Shown in pieces: positions 1 to 7,621 of a DNA stretch of 34,503 bases. The DNA is from RGIG4034 sp045628945 (GTDB lineage Bacteria; Bacillota; Clostridia; Lachnospirales; Lachnospiraceae). The notes under the pieces were generated by a model, which saw only the letters and a program-made list of their open reading frames with translations, did no database searches and had not been told where the DNA came from. Position 1 is the stretch's first letter, and the number at the start of each line of letters is the position of its first letter. The translations under genes and the position numbers were made by a program. The DNA lies in NCBI GenBank assembly GCA_045628945.1, contig JAZQQG010000013.1, positions 1 through 34,503 of the forward strand. The letters are read 5' to 3'.

Positions 1-20
1 TTCGGATTCCTTTTTTGTTG

Positions 21-94
21 TAGCGAGAGGGGGGTTCGAACCCTCGACACTGCGGGTATGAACCGCTTGCTCTAGCCAACTGAGCTATCTCGCC
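21..94 (-). tRNA. tRNA-Met (anticodon CAU), elongator type
   Basis: The reverse complement folds into a standard cloverleaf. The acceptor stem GGCGAGA pairs with UCUCGCU, there is a D arm with GCUC/GAGC, the anticodon loop UUCAUAC carries CAU, and the T arm contains GGUUCGAACC. The body strongly resembles the Bacillus elongator tRNA-Met as I remember it (GGUUCAUACCCG anticodon region). It lacks the three G-C pairs before the anticodon loop that mark initiator tRNAs. The 3' CCA is not encoded. A CAU tRNA could also be the lysidine-modified Ile2 species, which I consider less likely. Confidence 0.93.
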
Positions 95-101
95 ATATGG
101 A

Positions 102-174
102 TGGGACCTATAGGGCTCGAACCTATGACCCTCTGCTTGTAAGGCAGATGCTCTCCCAGCTGAGCTAAGATCCC
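102..174 (-). tRNA. tRNA-Val (anticodon UAC)
   Basis: The reverse complement gives a 73-nt cloverleaf. The acceptor GGGAUCU pairs with AGGUCCC (one G-U pair), the anticodon loop CUUACAA reads UAC (Val), and the T arm contains GGUUCGAGCC. It lies seven bases upstream of tRNA-Met on the same strand, so the two are probably one transcript from the promoter at 204-233. CCA is not encoded. Confidence 0.95.
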
Positions 175-203
175 ATATGTCTGCTTCATTCGCCGACCTT
201 GCC

Positions 204-233
204 ATTATATCCATAAATGCCTGCACTTGTCAA
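204..233 (-). promoter_or_regulatory. Promoter of the tRNA-Val/tRNA-Met unit
   Basis: On the minus strand there is a perfect -35 TTGACA and a perfect -10 TATAAT with an 18-bp spacer. The bases after the -10 are GC-rich (GGCAAGGTCGGCG), as expected for a stringently controlled stable-RNA promoter. It ends about 30 bp upstream of tRNA-Val and lies just beyond the stop codon of the preceding gene. Confidence 0.85.
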
Positions 234-266
234 GTGGGTTTTTACAGAATCTTACCGAATCTCTTT

Positions 267-1319
267 TTAACCTTCCTTCTTCTCATCGAGTAGCTCATAA
301 CCGTTCTCGTCAAGGGCCTTCCTTGCCCGGTCATAGTTCTCTTCTTTTACGAGAATGTAATCGGTATTATAAGTCGATACCGCAAAGATTCCGATTGCCT
401 GTGCCGCAAGAATCGAGGAGATTTTCGACAGAATTCCAATTAAAGAAAAATCCAGGATTCCCTCAATCCGAAATGCTCGCCAACCGTCTTCTCGACAAAT
501 AACATTCTCCGGCACATCTTTGGTCTGACACACAAGGGAATTCTCTTCTTTTGTTTTGCTTGCAAAAGAATAGACTCGCTGGAGCATCCCTTCCGGATAA
601 CTCTCCACCTTGCACACCGAAAAGGCCTCCTGTAAGCATGCGATACGAAGTACCGCATCTGCCACCGGCTTCTCTTCCGCATACAGTCCCGACTTGTTCT
701 CGATACGGTCCAGGCAGTCTAACGTTTCCTCCGAGGTTCCGTTCTCATAACAGTAATCCAGAATCTCCGTATACGCCAGGCACTTCCGAAGATAATCCGG
801 TTCCTTTTTTACAAGAGTCTGCAGGAATTCCTCGAACCCGTTCTTGCCATATCCTTCCAGGGAAGAAACCGATAGTCCTTCCCGTTTTCCAAACGCTACG
901 ATGTCCGGCAATTTTTCTTCCGTATCCGCTAAGAATCCCGCAAGAATCTCCCGATACGGTTCTTCCCCCACGTCGCTGAATGCAGGGTTGCAAGGAAGCG
1001 ACAGCGCATTGAGCGCATGGCTTTTTCCAAGCAAACAAGCATCATTTCGGTCTTTCGCACATCCGCATACCACGCCGGGCATACGATTCATCACAAGATT
1101 CATCTCCTGCCCCGACGCACTGCCCGTTAGGATTCGATCTACCGCTCCGGACTGCAAAAGAAGACAGGAAAGCAATGCAATCTGCGAATCATCGGCGCCG
1201 ATCTGTGCACCAAAAGGAACCACAGAATGCCCCAGAGGCTCTGCAATGCGCTTGGCACTCTGATAGACCGCCGTTTCAACGTATCTCCCGGAATCCGGCA
1301 ATAAGATTGCAATTATCAT
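267..1319 (-). CDS. RpiB/LacAB-like domain fused to a C-terminal ACT domain
   Basis: A 350-aa protein. Residues 1-110 resemble the ribose-5-phosphate isomerase B/LacA/LacB fold: an N-terminal strand MIIAILLPDS, a GSASGQE segment (66-72) where RpiB has its GTGIG-type anion loop, then NRMPGVVCGC and NDACLLG, which match the RpiB order (NK-PGIRAA, HNDANVLALG). The middle (about 115-275) is helical and unrecognised. Residues about 280-340 form an ACT-type domain with a strand-helix-strand pattern and a glycine at its first turn, so a small-molecule sensor is likely. The ATG overlaps the stop of hybrid kinase 1 as ATGA, implying translational coupling. The isomerase catalytic residues are not obviously conserved, so the N-terminal domain may bind rather than convert a sugar phosphate. 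The substrate is unknown. Confidence 0.6.
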   Translation of the reverse strand: MIIAILLPDSGRYVETAVYQSAKRIAEPLGHSVVPFGAQIGADDSQIALLSCLLLQSGAVDRILTGSASGQEMNLVMNRMPGVVCGCAKDRNDACLLGKSHALNALSLPCNPAFSDVGEEPYREILAGFLADTEEKLPDIVAFGKREGLSVSSLEGYGKNGFEEFLQTLVKKEPDYLRKCLAYTEILDYCYENGTSEETLDCLDRIENKSGLYAEEKPVADAVLRIACLQEAFSVCKVESYPEGMLQRVYSFASKTKEENSLVCQTKDVPENVICREDGWRAFRIEGILDFSLIGILSKISSILAAQAIGIFAVSTYNTDYILVKEENYDRARKALDENGYELLDEKKEG

Positions 1320-4300
1320 ATCGTTTCCTCAGTCGTTTCATTGTCCATCATGGTCTGAGCCTGCTGCTTGGCGCCATCATAATCCAGTGCTTCAATCAAC
1401 TTCAGCAGTTGTTCCAGTTCCGGCTTGCGTGCCGCAAAAGCTTCCATGGCAATCATCGCCTTGGTATCTGCCGCGGCTGCCAAATCATCGAAATCATCCA
1501 GGGATTCCCAGATGCGCTTTATTATTGTTTCGGCTTCCTGGCCCTGCAATTCTGCCATACGACCGATTAAGTGTTTATCTGCTTCTTTCCAATACTGCTC
1601 AAGTAACGGCTTCAAAAGACCCTGCTGTGCCTCATAATGATTCAGGAAGGTCTCCGTATCGGATGCAATCACATCCCAATTCTGTGTATGACCGGCATTC
1701 TCCAGGTGCTGTGCCTCTGCTGCAAGTTCCTCGTTACCGATCAACTTCGATGAGGACTTCAGCGAATGCACCAGTACGGTATATTCTTTGGCGTCATGCT
1801 CCTCCAGATAGGTGCAAAGCTTCTGAATATTCTCCTCAATGCGGCTGCAATATTCCACCAATAACTCATAATACTCATGAATATCGCCCCCCACCATTTC
1901 CAGGGCATCCGCAATATGATATCCGGGAATCAGGGGCATCCCATCCGGTCCGTCAATATGAGCCTCGGGAATCGCATCCTCCGCCACTTTCTGTACTTCA
2001 GCGTCTTCCGGTTCTTCTTTTCTTCCGGTATAGGTCGGCATCTTAGGGGGCTCAATTTCTTCAATATGGCACTTGGTCGGAAGGTACTTCTGAAGAATTG
2101 CTTCCAACTCCGGCGTATTGATCGGCTTAAACAGGCAATCGGTCATACCGGCCTCTAAGAACATGGTCTCAACGCCCTTAATTGCATTAGCCGTAAGTGC
2201 AACAATCGGAATCTCCCGCCACTTCGCATCGTAATTGGCACGAATTTTCTGCACCGTCTCCACGCCGTCCATCTCCGGCATCATATGATCCAAAAAGACA
2301 AGATCGTAAGTATATCCGTCATTGATATGATCCAGAAGTTCAAAACCGCTCTTCATAAGAATCGGCTTGATTCCGTAGCGTCCCATCAGTCCCGAAGCAA
2401 CCTTCAGGTTCATGTTGTTATCATCGACAACCACCACGGAGGCATTTTGTACCGACATATTAATTGCATTGCCGCGTTTGGGCTTCTGCTCCACCGGGCC
2501 GTCCGCCGTAAAGAAGGACGTCAATCCAACCACACTAATCGGCTTCTGAATAAAGGAGATTCCCGGCTTTTCCACCACATTCTGTCCGTTGTACTCCAAG
2601 GCTGCAAGCTTATAGCAGTCCTTTAAGCGGGCATCGGCCTGAACCATATTATCGTAGGTCGAATAATCATAGAGTACCACGGCATGCTGCTTATCGCTCT
2701 GCATGAATTCATCCATGTCGGCAGTAACCACCGTAACCCCCAGATCCTGAAGGGCCTGTCTCACGGACTGGAAGCGGGCCTCATCCTCTTCCAGCAGAAG
2801 GACGCGGTAATCTGCGCCGGTAGTCACATCCACCACCGCACCGGGGCGCACAATATTCTGGTCCACCGTTGCAGTAAAGATACTTCCCTGTCCATACACA
2901 CTCTGCACCGTAATATCGCCGTCCATCTTCTGCGCCAGTTCCTTGCTGAGTGCCAACCCCAGACCGGTACCCTCAATGGAACGATTCTTCTTGGTATCCA
3001 GACGTGTAAACTGCGTAAAGAGCTTCTCCATATCCTCTGCCTTAATACCGATACCGGTATCGCGAACCGTAAAGGAGATCCTTGCGCGATTATTCTTGGT
3101 TAACTCCCAGGAAACCATAAGCGACACTTCGCCACGTTCGGTAAACTTCGCCGCATTGTTAATGATATTAATCAAAATTTGCTTCAGTCGGCCCTCATCA
3201 CCATAGAGGTATTTGGGAATTCCCGGCTGCACATAGACGAGATACCGAAGCATCTTCACGGAGATTCGAGGTGCCGTCACCGCCAAAAGATCATACAACA
3301 GATGATTCAGCTCATACTCCTGATTTACCAGCTCTAACTTACCGGAATCCACTTTTGTGAAATCCAGAACATCATTGATGATATTTAACAAGCTGCTGGA
3401 TGCAGACTTAATCATGCTGACATATTCATGCTCAAGGGAGGACAAATCCTTCGTATCCAAAAGGTCCGTCATACCGCTGATGACATTCATCGGCGTACGA
3501 ATCTCGTGGGACATATTGGCCAGGAACTCGGTCTTATGAGCCGCAGCCAAACGCGTCTGCTCCTCACTGATACGAAGCTGCTCCTCCATTCGAATACGCT
3601 CCGAAACATCATAGGAGGTCATGACCAGCTGACCGGCTTCGTGGTCCACCCAGAAACGTTCCAACATCCAGAGACTCTCGCCGCTCGCATTGTGACACCG
3701 GGTCTCAATCTCAAACTGCTTGTCGCCACGGTCGACATGCTCCATGATGCGGTCATAATAATCCGCATATTCGTCCGGTTCTTCCACGAAACGACGATTT
3801 ACGAACTCTTTCGGAAGTTTATCCGCCTCATAGCCCAACAACTGATAGAAATAATCATTGGCATAAGCAATGGTAAGATTCTCATCCAGTTCCAGACGGC
3901 TGATACCGGCAGGAATCATTTCGGTAAGAGCCCGGAAGGAATGGCCTGCACTGATGGCACGGAAGAAACGAACGCAAAGATTCACCACCATAATAACCAC
4001 AAAGAACAACACGCCGACACGGTAAACTCCGGTTCGCTCCGATGCCGCCGTAAAATAGTAATCCCGCAGGCTTAATAAGCCGCAGACCTGAAGTAACAGA
4101 ATCGCTACGACATAGAGATGGCTAATCGAATTGCGTAATTTGAACCGCTCATAGAAGGCCATACCTACACAGTAAGAGAGGCTGATTCCACTGGCAATAT
4201 GGCACAACGGAAGTACATGCCACAGCTGAATCCAACCACCGGCCAGCCCGAGAATGGATACAAGCAAAAGGACAATCTGCAAAAGCGCACAGAGATAGTA

Positions 4301-5188
4301 TCCCAGTCGCCCTTTATGCAACTTAAATGCGGCATACAATGCCATCGGTACCGTCATCAGCATGAAGGACATCATGTTGGCGACTACCAGAAGCGCGCTG
4401 TGCAAATACAGCGCACCCTGCAACGTTGAATCGGTAAAAAACCATGTGATGCAGAGTCCAATAAACACAGACAGGAAGAAACACTCTGCCATTCCGGATA
4501 CCTGATAACGACTTCCGATAATTGCCACCGCAATCAGTACAAGAATCATGAAAAGTCCAATCACAATACTGATTAACGGGCCATTCATGGCGGACAAAAG
4601 CAATGCCCACCGAACATCCGAAGTGGTGCCGAAGAAGATGTCATATACCTCATGATGAGGCTTATCTCCATGTCCCAAGAGCCGTAATTCAATCTCCTTA
4701 CCGGACATCTCCGGTGTTAACTTCACTGCCGTCCAGGGATTGTCCGGAAGATTACCGTAACCCAGCCGTTCTCTGGCACCGTCAATATCCTGTCGAACGC
4801 CGGCCACATAGACTTCAACCGCCTGATAGTTGGTATGAAAATACATACTCCACTGTCCTTGTTCCGGAATTGTGGGAATGGTATTTACCAGGCTCATCAC
4901 CGTATCAGCAGCGCCTGCTACCACCGGAAAGCTTGCATCCCCCTCATAGAGAACCTTCTGTCCTTGTTCCTCTTCGTAGGAATAGAGATCCCAACCGTTC
5001 TGGAACACAACCTGTGAATGCATTCCTTTCTCAGAATCATTCTTGGTTCGCGAACGATCCACCAATAAAGCCGTCACAATGATTGCTAAAAAAACAATAC
5101 AAAAAACAGAGCAAATAATCGCAAACACTGTCTGCGATTTCTTTGCTCCGTCCATCGTTTTTCTTTTCGGATTCCAGAGATTGCCCAT
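1316..5188 (-). CDS. Hybrid sensor histidine kinase 1 (7TM, PAS, HisKA, HATPase, 2 REC, HPt)
   Basis: A 1290-aa membrane kinase. In order: TM helix 21-43; an extracytoplasmic beta-rich domain about 50-195; seven hydrophobic helices about 200-410 (a 7TMR-DISM-like layout); a PAS domain about 420-535; HisKA with SHEIRTP and phospho-acceptor H561; HATPase_c with N box INNAAKF and G boxes DTGIGI and GTGLGL; a degenerate receiver (VLYDYS in place of the phospho-Asp segment, so acceptor function is doubtful); a full receiver with VVDDN and FLDHMMPEMDG, acceptor D967; and an HPt domain with VHSLKSSS, acceptor H1141. It can therefore relay His-Asp-His internally, but no partner response regulator is adjacent. 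The start has GAGGAGG at good spacing and lies 50 bp downstream of argS. The sensed ligand is unknown. Confidence 0.93.
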   Translation of the reverse strand: MGNLWNPKRKTMDGAKKSQTVFAIICSVFCIVFLAIIVTALLVDRSRTKNDSEKGMHSQVVFQNGWDLYSYEEEQGQKVLYEGDASFPVVAGAADTVMSLVNTIPTIPEQGQWSMYFHTNYQAVEVYVAGVRQDIDGARERLGYGNLPDNPWTAVKLTPEMSGKEIELRLLGHGDKPHHEVYDIFFGTTSDVRWALLLSAMNGPLISIVIGLFMILVLIAVAIIGSRYQVSGMAECFFLSVFIGLCITWFFTDSTLQGALYLHSALLVVANMMSFMLMTVPMALYAAFKLHKGRLGYYLCALLQIVLLLVSILGLAGGWIQLWHVLPLCHIASGISLSYCVGMAFYERFKLRNSISHLYVVAILLLQVCGLLSLRDYYFTAASERTGVYRVGVLFFVVIMVVNLCVRFFRAISAGHSFRALTEMIPAGISRLELDENLTIAYANDYFYQLLGYEADKLPKEFVNRRFVEEPDEYADYYDRIMEHVDRGDKQFEIETRCHNASGESLWMLERFWVDHEAGQLVMTSYDVSERIRMEEQLRISEEQTRLAAAHKTEFLANMSHEIRTPMNVISGMTDLLDTKDLSSLEHEYVSMIKSASSSLLNIINDVLDFTKVDSGKLELVNQEYELNHLLYDLLAVTAPRISVKMLRYLVYVQPGIPKYLYGDEGRLKQILINIINNAAKFTERGEVSLMVSWELTKNNRARISFTVRDTGIGIKAEDMEKLFTQFTRLDTKKNRSIEGTGLGLALSKELAQKMDGDITVQSVYGQGSIFTATVDQNIVRPGAVVDVTTGADYRVLLLEEDEARFQSVRQALQDLGVTVVTADMDEFMQSDKQHAVVLYDYSTYDNMVQADARLKDCYKLAALEYNGQNVVEKPGISFIQKPISVVGLTSFFTADGPVEQKPKRGNAINMSVQNASVVVVDDNNMNLKVASGLMGRYGIKPILMKSGFELLDHINDGYTYDLVFLDHMMPEMDGVETVQKIRANYDAKWREIPIVALTANAIKGVETMFLEAGMTDCLFKPINTPELEAILQKYLPTKCHIEEIEPPKMPTYTGRKEEPEDAEVQKVAEDAIPEAHIDGPDGMPLIPGYHIADALEMVGGDIHEYYELLVEYCSRIEENIQKLCTYLEEHDAKEYTVLVHSLKSSSKLIGNEELAAEAQHLENAGHTQNWDVIASDTETFLNHYEAQQGLLKPLLEQYWKEADKHLIGRMAELQGQEAETIIKRIWESLDDFDDLAAAADTKAMIAMEAFAARKPELEQLLKLIEALDYDGAKQQAQTMMDNETTEETI

Positions 5189-5238
5189 ATGCGCCTCCTC
5201 ATACAGTACTACTCGTGTCTGCTACAACCCCCGTAATA

Positions 5239-7005
5239 CTACATTCTTTCCGGTGCACTGAAGCCCAGTAATTCAATACACTGTTCCAAAATGTCATGAG
5301 TAAGCTTTAGCAATGCAATCCATGAATTCTTCTTGGTCGCATCTTCCTCACTTAAGATCTTCGTCTCGTGATAGAAGTGATTCAGGGCATTCGCTACATC
5401 GTAGATGTACGAACATACCTTATGCGGCGCGATTTCCTCGAATGCATTCACTAACATCGCATTTAACTTGGATAATTCCAGCATCAATGCCTTCTCCGAG
5501 GTGCTGACAGGAGCGCCGATCTTACAATCGGTAAGCTTGCCTCCCTCTGCCTCGAAACGATTCAGAATTGATTTGATACGAACCGTGGTATAGAGAATAT
5601 ACGGACCGGTATCTCCCTCAAAGGAGGTAAATCGGTCGATGTCAAATACATAATCCTTATTGGCCTGATTCGACAGGTCCCCGTACTTGATTGCTGAAAG
5701 CGCCACCGTAGCGGCAATCTTCTTAGCCTCTTCCGGGTCCGTCGGATGACCTTCCATAATCTTCTTCTCCATCTCCGTCTCGATGTCCTTCAGAAGATAT
5801 TCCAGACGCATTACGCCACCGTCACGGGTCTTAAACGGCTTTCCATCAGGACCGTTCATGGTACCGAACCCTAAGAAGTGAAGCTCCGTCTCCGGCTTAA
5901 CAAGCTTTGTCTTGCGTGCGCAACGGAACACCTGCTCGAAATACAGATCCTGACGCTTATCGACCACATAGATGAGTTCATCTGGATTCTCTTTTTCCAT
6001 ACGATCCATAATGGTCGCAAGGTCGGTGGTATTGTAGAGTGCTGCACCATCACTCTTAAGGATCATGCAAGGCGGCATCTCCTTGGTATCAGTCTCTTCC
6101 TTAACATCCACCACCAGTGCGCCGTCACTGATATAAGCATAGCCTTCCTTCTTCATGTATTCCACCATACGGGGAATAATATCATGAACATCCGACTCAC
6201 CCTTCCACCAGTCAAACTCAACATTTAACTTGTCGTAGTTCTTCTTTAAGTCGGTAACGGACACATTCAGGATGTGCTTCCACAATGCGCGATATCCGGG
6301 CACACCGCTCTGCAGCTTATAGGTAGCCTCCAGGGCTGCTTTCTTATATTCAGGGTCCTCTTTACTTACCTTGCTGGCATAGGGATAGATTTCCTCCAAC
6401 TCTGATACGGTAAATGGAGCCTCCGTCGGATACTCTCCGGCATAATCCTCCTGCCAGTATACAAGCTCCGGCTTACGAATCTTAAGTTCGGTAAGGATTA
6501 ATCCCATCGGGGTTCCCCAGTCACCCAGGTGCACATCACCGATGACATTGTGACCGTTATAGCGAGCGATTCGCTTCACCGCCTCACCGATAATCGCCGG
6601 ACGAAGGTGTCCGACATGCAAGGGCTTTGCCACATTCGGTCCGCCGTAATCGACGATTACTTTTTTGACAACCGCGGGAGTCTCGAGGCCGAACTTCTCC
6701 TCCGTCTCCATACCGTTCATATATTTCTTCAGGAAATCAGGTGCTACATTCATATTTAAGAAGCCGGGCATTACCGCTTCCACTTTCTCGAATGCCTCGT
6801 TCTGAGACAGAATAGCCGCAACCTCGTTCGCAATCATAATCGGAGCCTTCTTGGCCTGCTTTGCGAGGGCAAGAGCACCGTTACACTGATATTCGCACAG
6901 ATCGGGGCGGTTTGATACCGTCGCCTTTCCGTAGCTTGCATCATAACCGGCCTCTTCAAATGCCTTCGCTACCGCTTCCGATAACATGTCCAAAATCTTC
7001 TTCAT
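5239..7005 (-). CDS. argS: Arginyl-tRNA synthetase
   Basis: A class I synthetase of 588 aa that charges tRNA-Arg in the cytoplasm. It has an N-terminal Arg_tRNA_synt_N domain, the HIGH-type signature HVGHLRPAIIG within a conserved GGPNVAKPLHVGH stretch, the catalytic Rossmann core, and a C-terminal helical DALR anticodon-binding domain ending in LLGFSAPERM, the usual ArgRS tail. The reading frame is open further upstream to 7182. I chose the ATG at 7005 (MKKILDML) because it has a GGAGGAG site at good spacing and matches the family start; the extension would lie inside queH. The start still overlaps the 3' end of queH by about 50 bp. The gene sits between queH and a sensor kinase in one co-directional run. 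Confidence 0.96.
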   Translation of the reverse strand: MKKILDMLSEAVAKAFEEAGYDASYGKATVSNRPDLCEYQCNGALALAKQAKKAPIMIANEVAAILSQNEAFEKVEAVMPGFLNMNVAPDFLKKYMNGMETEEKFGLETPAVVKKVIVDYGGPNVAKPLHVGHLRPAIIGEAVKRIARYNGHNVIGDVHLGDWGTPMGLILTELKIRKPELVYWQEDYAGEYPTEAPFTVSELEEIYPYASKVSKEDPEYKKAALEATYKLQSGVPGYRALWKHILNVSVTDLKKNYDKLNVEFDWWKGESDVHDIIPRMVEYMKKEGYAYISDGALVVDVKEETDTKEMPPCMILKSDGAALYNTTDLATIMDRMEKENPDELIYVVDKRQDLYFEQVFRCARKTKLVKPETELHFLGFGTMNGPDGKPFKTRDGGVMRLEYLLKDIETEMEKKIMEGHPTDPEEAKKIAATVALSAIKYGDLSNQANKDYVFDIDRFTSFEGDTGPYILYTTVRIKSILNRFEAEGGKLTDCKIGAPVSTSEKALMLELSKLNAMLVNAFEEIAPHKVCSYIYDVANALNHFYHETKILSEEDATKKNSWIALLKLTHDILEQCIELLGFSAPERM

Positions 7006-7621
7006 TCGTTCTCCTCCGTTCGTCTCGCTCTTTCTTCGAGAACACACATCCGCAATAATCCTGGCGATACAGCTGATACTGCTTTGACAATTCAATACTC
7101 CGCAGATATCCGCCGCGCTTCTTGAAATCCGAGGGCAAAAACGGGATATCAAATAAGATTCCCTGTCGCTCACCGATTTCATTCAGAATCGTTGCATTTT
7201 TCAAGGGAGAAATGGTTAGCGTCGTTGTAAAATAATCATACCCCTGCCGCCTTGCTTCCTTGGCCGTCTTCTTAAGACGCATCTCAAAGCAGACCGCACA
7301 ACGCTCCTCGCCTTCGCGACATTTCTCCAAACCTCTCACATTGTCAAAAAACAATCCCGGCTCGTAATCTCCTTCCTGAAAGTCCACCGGAAAACGCGTC
7401 GGCATCGACGCAATCAACCGTTTCTGCTCTTCCACTCTTCGACGATATTCCTCTTCGAAGGAGATATTGGGATTGTAATAGAAAACCGTTATTTGAAAAT
7501 ATTGCGAGAGATATTCAATTACATAGCTGCTACAGGGACCGCAGCAGCTATGTAAAAATAATTTTTTACCATGATTCTCAGGTCGTTCGAGAATCTTATC
7601 CAGTTCTAACTGATAATTCAT
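6956..7621 (-). CDS. queH: Epoxyqueuosine reductase QueH
   Basis: A 221-aa protein of the QueH (formerly DUF208) family. QueH performs the last step of queuosine synthesis, reducing epoxyqueuosine in tRNA at position 34, and is the non-homologous replacement of QueG. Visible signatures are LFLHSCCGPCSSY (C26, C27, C30), a middle cluster CREGEERCAVC (C101, C108, C111), and the C-terminal YCGC (C190, C192). These cysteines fit the Fe-S and metal-binding pattern of the family. FYYNPNI and TTTLTISPLKN are also typical. Its ATG overlaps the TGA of the upstream EAL gene as ATGA, and its end overlaps argS, so these genes are translated as a chain. Its position next to argS joins two tRNA-related functions. 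Confidence 0.93.
   Translation of the reverse strand: MNYQLELDKILERPENHGKKLFLHSCCGPCSSYVIEYLSQYFQITVFYYNPNISFEEEYRRRVEEQKRLIASMPTRFPVDFQEGDYEPGLFFDNVRGLEKCREGEERCAVCFEMRLKKTAKEARRQGYDYFTTTLTISPLKNATILNEIGERQGILFDIPFLPSDFKKRGGYLRSIELSKQYQLYRQDYCGCVFSKKERDERRRTNEEDFGHVIGSGSEGI

Noticed and set aside
21..94. Initiator or Ile2 identity for the CAU tRNA
   Set aside because: The three G-C pairs of initiator tRNAs are absent and the body matches elongator Met; Ile2 cannot be fully excluded from sequence.
243..275. Possible terminator after the RpiB-ACT gene
   Set aside because: The repeated AGATTC/GAATCT elements are direct, not inverted, so no stable hairpin forms.
7006..7182. Longer N-terminus for arginyl-tRNA synthetase
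   Set aside because: The extension overlaps queH coding sequence, lacks a ribosome site and does not match the family; the ATG at 7005 has GGAGGAG.
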